Source: Xiphydria camelus (Eukaryota > Arthropoda > Insecta > Hymenoptera > Xiphydriidae). From it: a stretch of DNA of 64,000 bases. The translations under genes were made by a program, and so were the position numbers. Positions 62,092-64,000 of this stretch are shown here, one piece after another; position 1 is the stretch's first letter, and the number at the start of each line of letters is the position of its first letter. A model generated the notes under the pieces. It was not told the DNA's origin, did not search any database, and saw nothing but the letters and a program-made list of their open reading frames with translations. The stretch covers positions 25,832,827-25,896,826 of the forward strand of contig OY783196.1 of NCBI GenBank assembly GCA_963678675.1. Direction: 5' to 3'.

Positions 62092-64000
62092 CCGCCAGAG
62101 AACGCTGTTTGCGAATAACCGAAGCGATTTATTTACGAAAATCTATCGAATGGCACTTTTAGCCCCACTCTACTCTACAGAGAAAAAGAGGAGTTGATTT
62201 AAGTTTTCGCTTCCCCGTATCGCTTTTCCGCGGGGAAAACGTTCTTATTTGCCGTTTGACTGGCGAAATAAGAGAATATAGGTATACCCACGAGCAAACG
62301 CGACGCCACCTGCCCGTAACAGCCACTTCTCGAGGAGCTTCTAGCGCTTTCTCCCCCCTCGCACCTTCCCCCTTCCCTCGCTCGCGCACCTGTGGTCGAT
62401 AAGGTACAAATGCGCGCGTGACATTCATTGACGGAAAAAATGTGTACGGCGGATCTCGTTCATTTCACGGACTTTGGGTCTGCTCCGGGTTTTCGAGCGA
62501 TGAATGGCTTACCACCCCCCTCGAAGGGCAGCGTAGAGCGAGGTAATTCGTTAATATAAAAAAACTCAAGAGATCCCGTCGAGTTAAGACGCCGTTAACG
62601 ATTTTTTGGCGTTGCTGTCGAGAGCAAGATATACCTATGTCTACGTTTAAACGTATCTCTAAAAAGAAAATAAAAAAAAACGGATGAAAAATATTTCAGA
62701 GAATGTCTCTTTCACTCGTTCCCCGCGTCCGTCACCGCGCTATCGACAAACGGGAGCGCTAACGGCGCTCGATAAAATTCAATCGAAACGCCGCGCTGGA
62801 AGGAGGGAATGGAAACCCCGTGTATCTGTATATCACGTTTATAGGTACACATTTCTCGGACGTTTCCGATAACCGGAGCGACGTCTCCTCGCGATGAAAG
62901 TACCTACGCGGGGGAAAATCTTGACGCGCGCGGCCGAGAACCGCCGACGTCTGTACCACTCGAGCGAAACTCGTAACGACGAACCCCCGCGATCGACCGG
63001 GAGGTCACTCGTGGAACTACAGACGTCGGTAGACGCGTGTTTCAACGCAAACAACGAGATACGACTGCCAGCGCTTTCCCAAACGATGTTTGCCGCCCGC
63101 GATTCTGAGGGACGTCGAAATTGCGAGGTAAAAATTAATATTTGCCAAGTGGACCGGAACGGAAACCCGCTAGACACCCACCCTTTCCCTTCGGCCCTTA
63201 ATAAACTCGGACATTGCTCAGGAGGATGGCTTGGCTCGACGTTGGTTTAATGATTAGGAACGACGAAGCCAAATGTAAATAAGAATATAGGCGGTATTTA
63301 TATTATAACGGGGCAGAGAAAATATAGAAATCTTCTCGCAGGGGTCTCGAAGCGCCCTGCTGCGCAAATGAAACTCTTCGCCAACGCTTGTCTCTTCCTT
63401 TCGCGTAAACCCCAATCAAACACCCCCCGAAGGAAAGACTATTGGACGTAAGCCTATGCACTCTTCCTAATGGCGTGATTTGTAGAAAGAGAGAGAGAGA
63501 GAGAGAGCGATATAGGTACACAGGTATGTATACATGAGAAAGATAAGTACTTGCTATACCTCAACCAAACCTATAGTGCTACTGGTTACCAATGAAGTAT
63601 ACATGTATGTATATACCAATTTAATTACCATGCGCTATGGTTAGTCTACGGTTACGTTCGACGATGTGTTTTAACGAGTAGGTATACCTCTTTTACGAGC
63701 ATACTTAATGCGTAGATATATGTATATGTGCCGGTACAAGAGGCGTATGGTGCGGGCACGCTTACGACGCGCGCGCGAACGCGGCGACGATTACGGTTGC
63801 GTTCTGCACGCGCGTGGTTCCGAGTGCTCCGACGAAAAGCCGAAGAGACGTCCGTACACGCCGAGCCGATATAAGTTTCGATGATCGTCGGCGCGCGTCG
63901 ATGCTTCCCCGTCCCATATCGGACACCTCCGCTCTTCCCCGTCAGTTCCTCCCTCGCTTTCCGTCACTCACCAATTCTCTATGACGCCGATGTTCGAGAA
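62092..64000. other. CpG-rich non-coding stretch, nothing identified
   Basis: A short GA run at 63486-63507 and a TA-rich patch at about 63593-63730. A 118-codon frame at 62894-63250 was considered and not accepted. Sequence continues past the window edge. Confidence 0.4.

Noticed and set aside
62894..63250. 118-codon plus-strand frame starting with ATG
   Set aside because: The second half looks protein-like, but a 112-codon frame lies opposite and there is no clear donor or conserved motif.
1..64000. CRISPR arrays, bacterial operons, phage genes, rRNA genes, telomeric TTAGG arrays
   Set aside because: No regularly spaced identical repeats, no ribosome-binding-site-led gene trains, no rRNA or telomere motifs were seen on either strand.

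Overview
The window looks like nuclear DNA from an insect, most likely a hymenopteran and possibly an ant. The evidence is a CpG-rich, purine/pyrimidine-skewed background with long G or C homopolymers, GA and GGA microsatellites, no operon-like gene packing, many short non-autonomous DNA transposons, and remnants of piggyBac and Tc1/mariner-type transposases. The taxonomic call rests on general appearance, not on a database match.

The region is gene-poor. Only two coding segments are worth recording. One is a probable terminal exon on the plus strand at 13165-13320: a polypyrimidine tract and acceptor, 51 GC3-rich codons, then a stop. The other is a weaker candidate first exon on the minus strand at 59209-59286: an ATG, 26 codons and a GTGAGT donor. 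I cannot name either protein. The other long open frames lie in GC-rich, arginine/serine/proline-rich sequence and usually have a rival open frame on the other strand, so I treat them as chance. Most of the window is probably intergenic or intronic.

Mobile DNA is the main identifiable content. I see about 40 small elements and remnants. (1) Families A, B, C and D share the outer end CACTGAGAAAA but have unrelated interiors: A near 5.3, 22.6, 23.5, 33.1, 35.6, 43.6, 45.8, 49.4-50.0, 51.7 and 55.4 kb; B at 42.5 and 55.2 kb; C at 9.0, 12.3, 39.1 and 48.0 kb; D at 3.1, 52.0, 56.5 and 57.6 kb. (2) Elements flanked by TTAA, as expected of piggyBac, lie at 15.6, 29.4 and 57.7 kb. The last keeps the cysteine-rich C-terminus of a piggyBac transposase. 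(3) A 2.1-kb element with perfect 68-bp terminal inverted repeats lies at 6.0-8.1 kb. (4) A ~200-bp palindrome (E2) occurs at 19.7, 26.5 and 40.9 kb and inserts at CATATG-like sites. (5) An AT-rich family G (39.7, 40.7, 61.9 kb) begins CCCAGGCGG or a variant of it. (6) A Tc1/mariner-type transposase 3' remnant lies at 47.4-47.9 kb. (7) Several single-copy palindromes complete the set.

Many elements sit inside others, so insertion order can be read directly. K lies in J, which lies in a D copy (52.0-52.8 kb). A piggyBac-like element lies in D (57.6-58.5 kb). A 344-bp palindrome lies in D (3.1-3.7 kb). A lies in B (55.2-55.7 kb). F lies in G (39.7-40.2 kb) and E2 in another G (40.7-41.2 kb). 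Several insertions keep recognisable target duplications (AATT, TTAA, TATATG, CATATG). This nested record is the most distinctive thing in the window. I found no CRISPR array, no convincing tRNA or rRNA gene, and no bacterial-type system.
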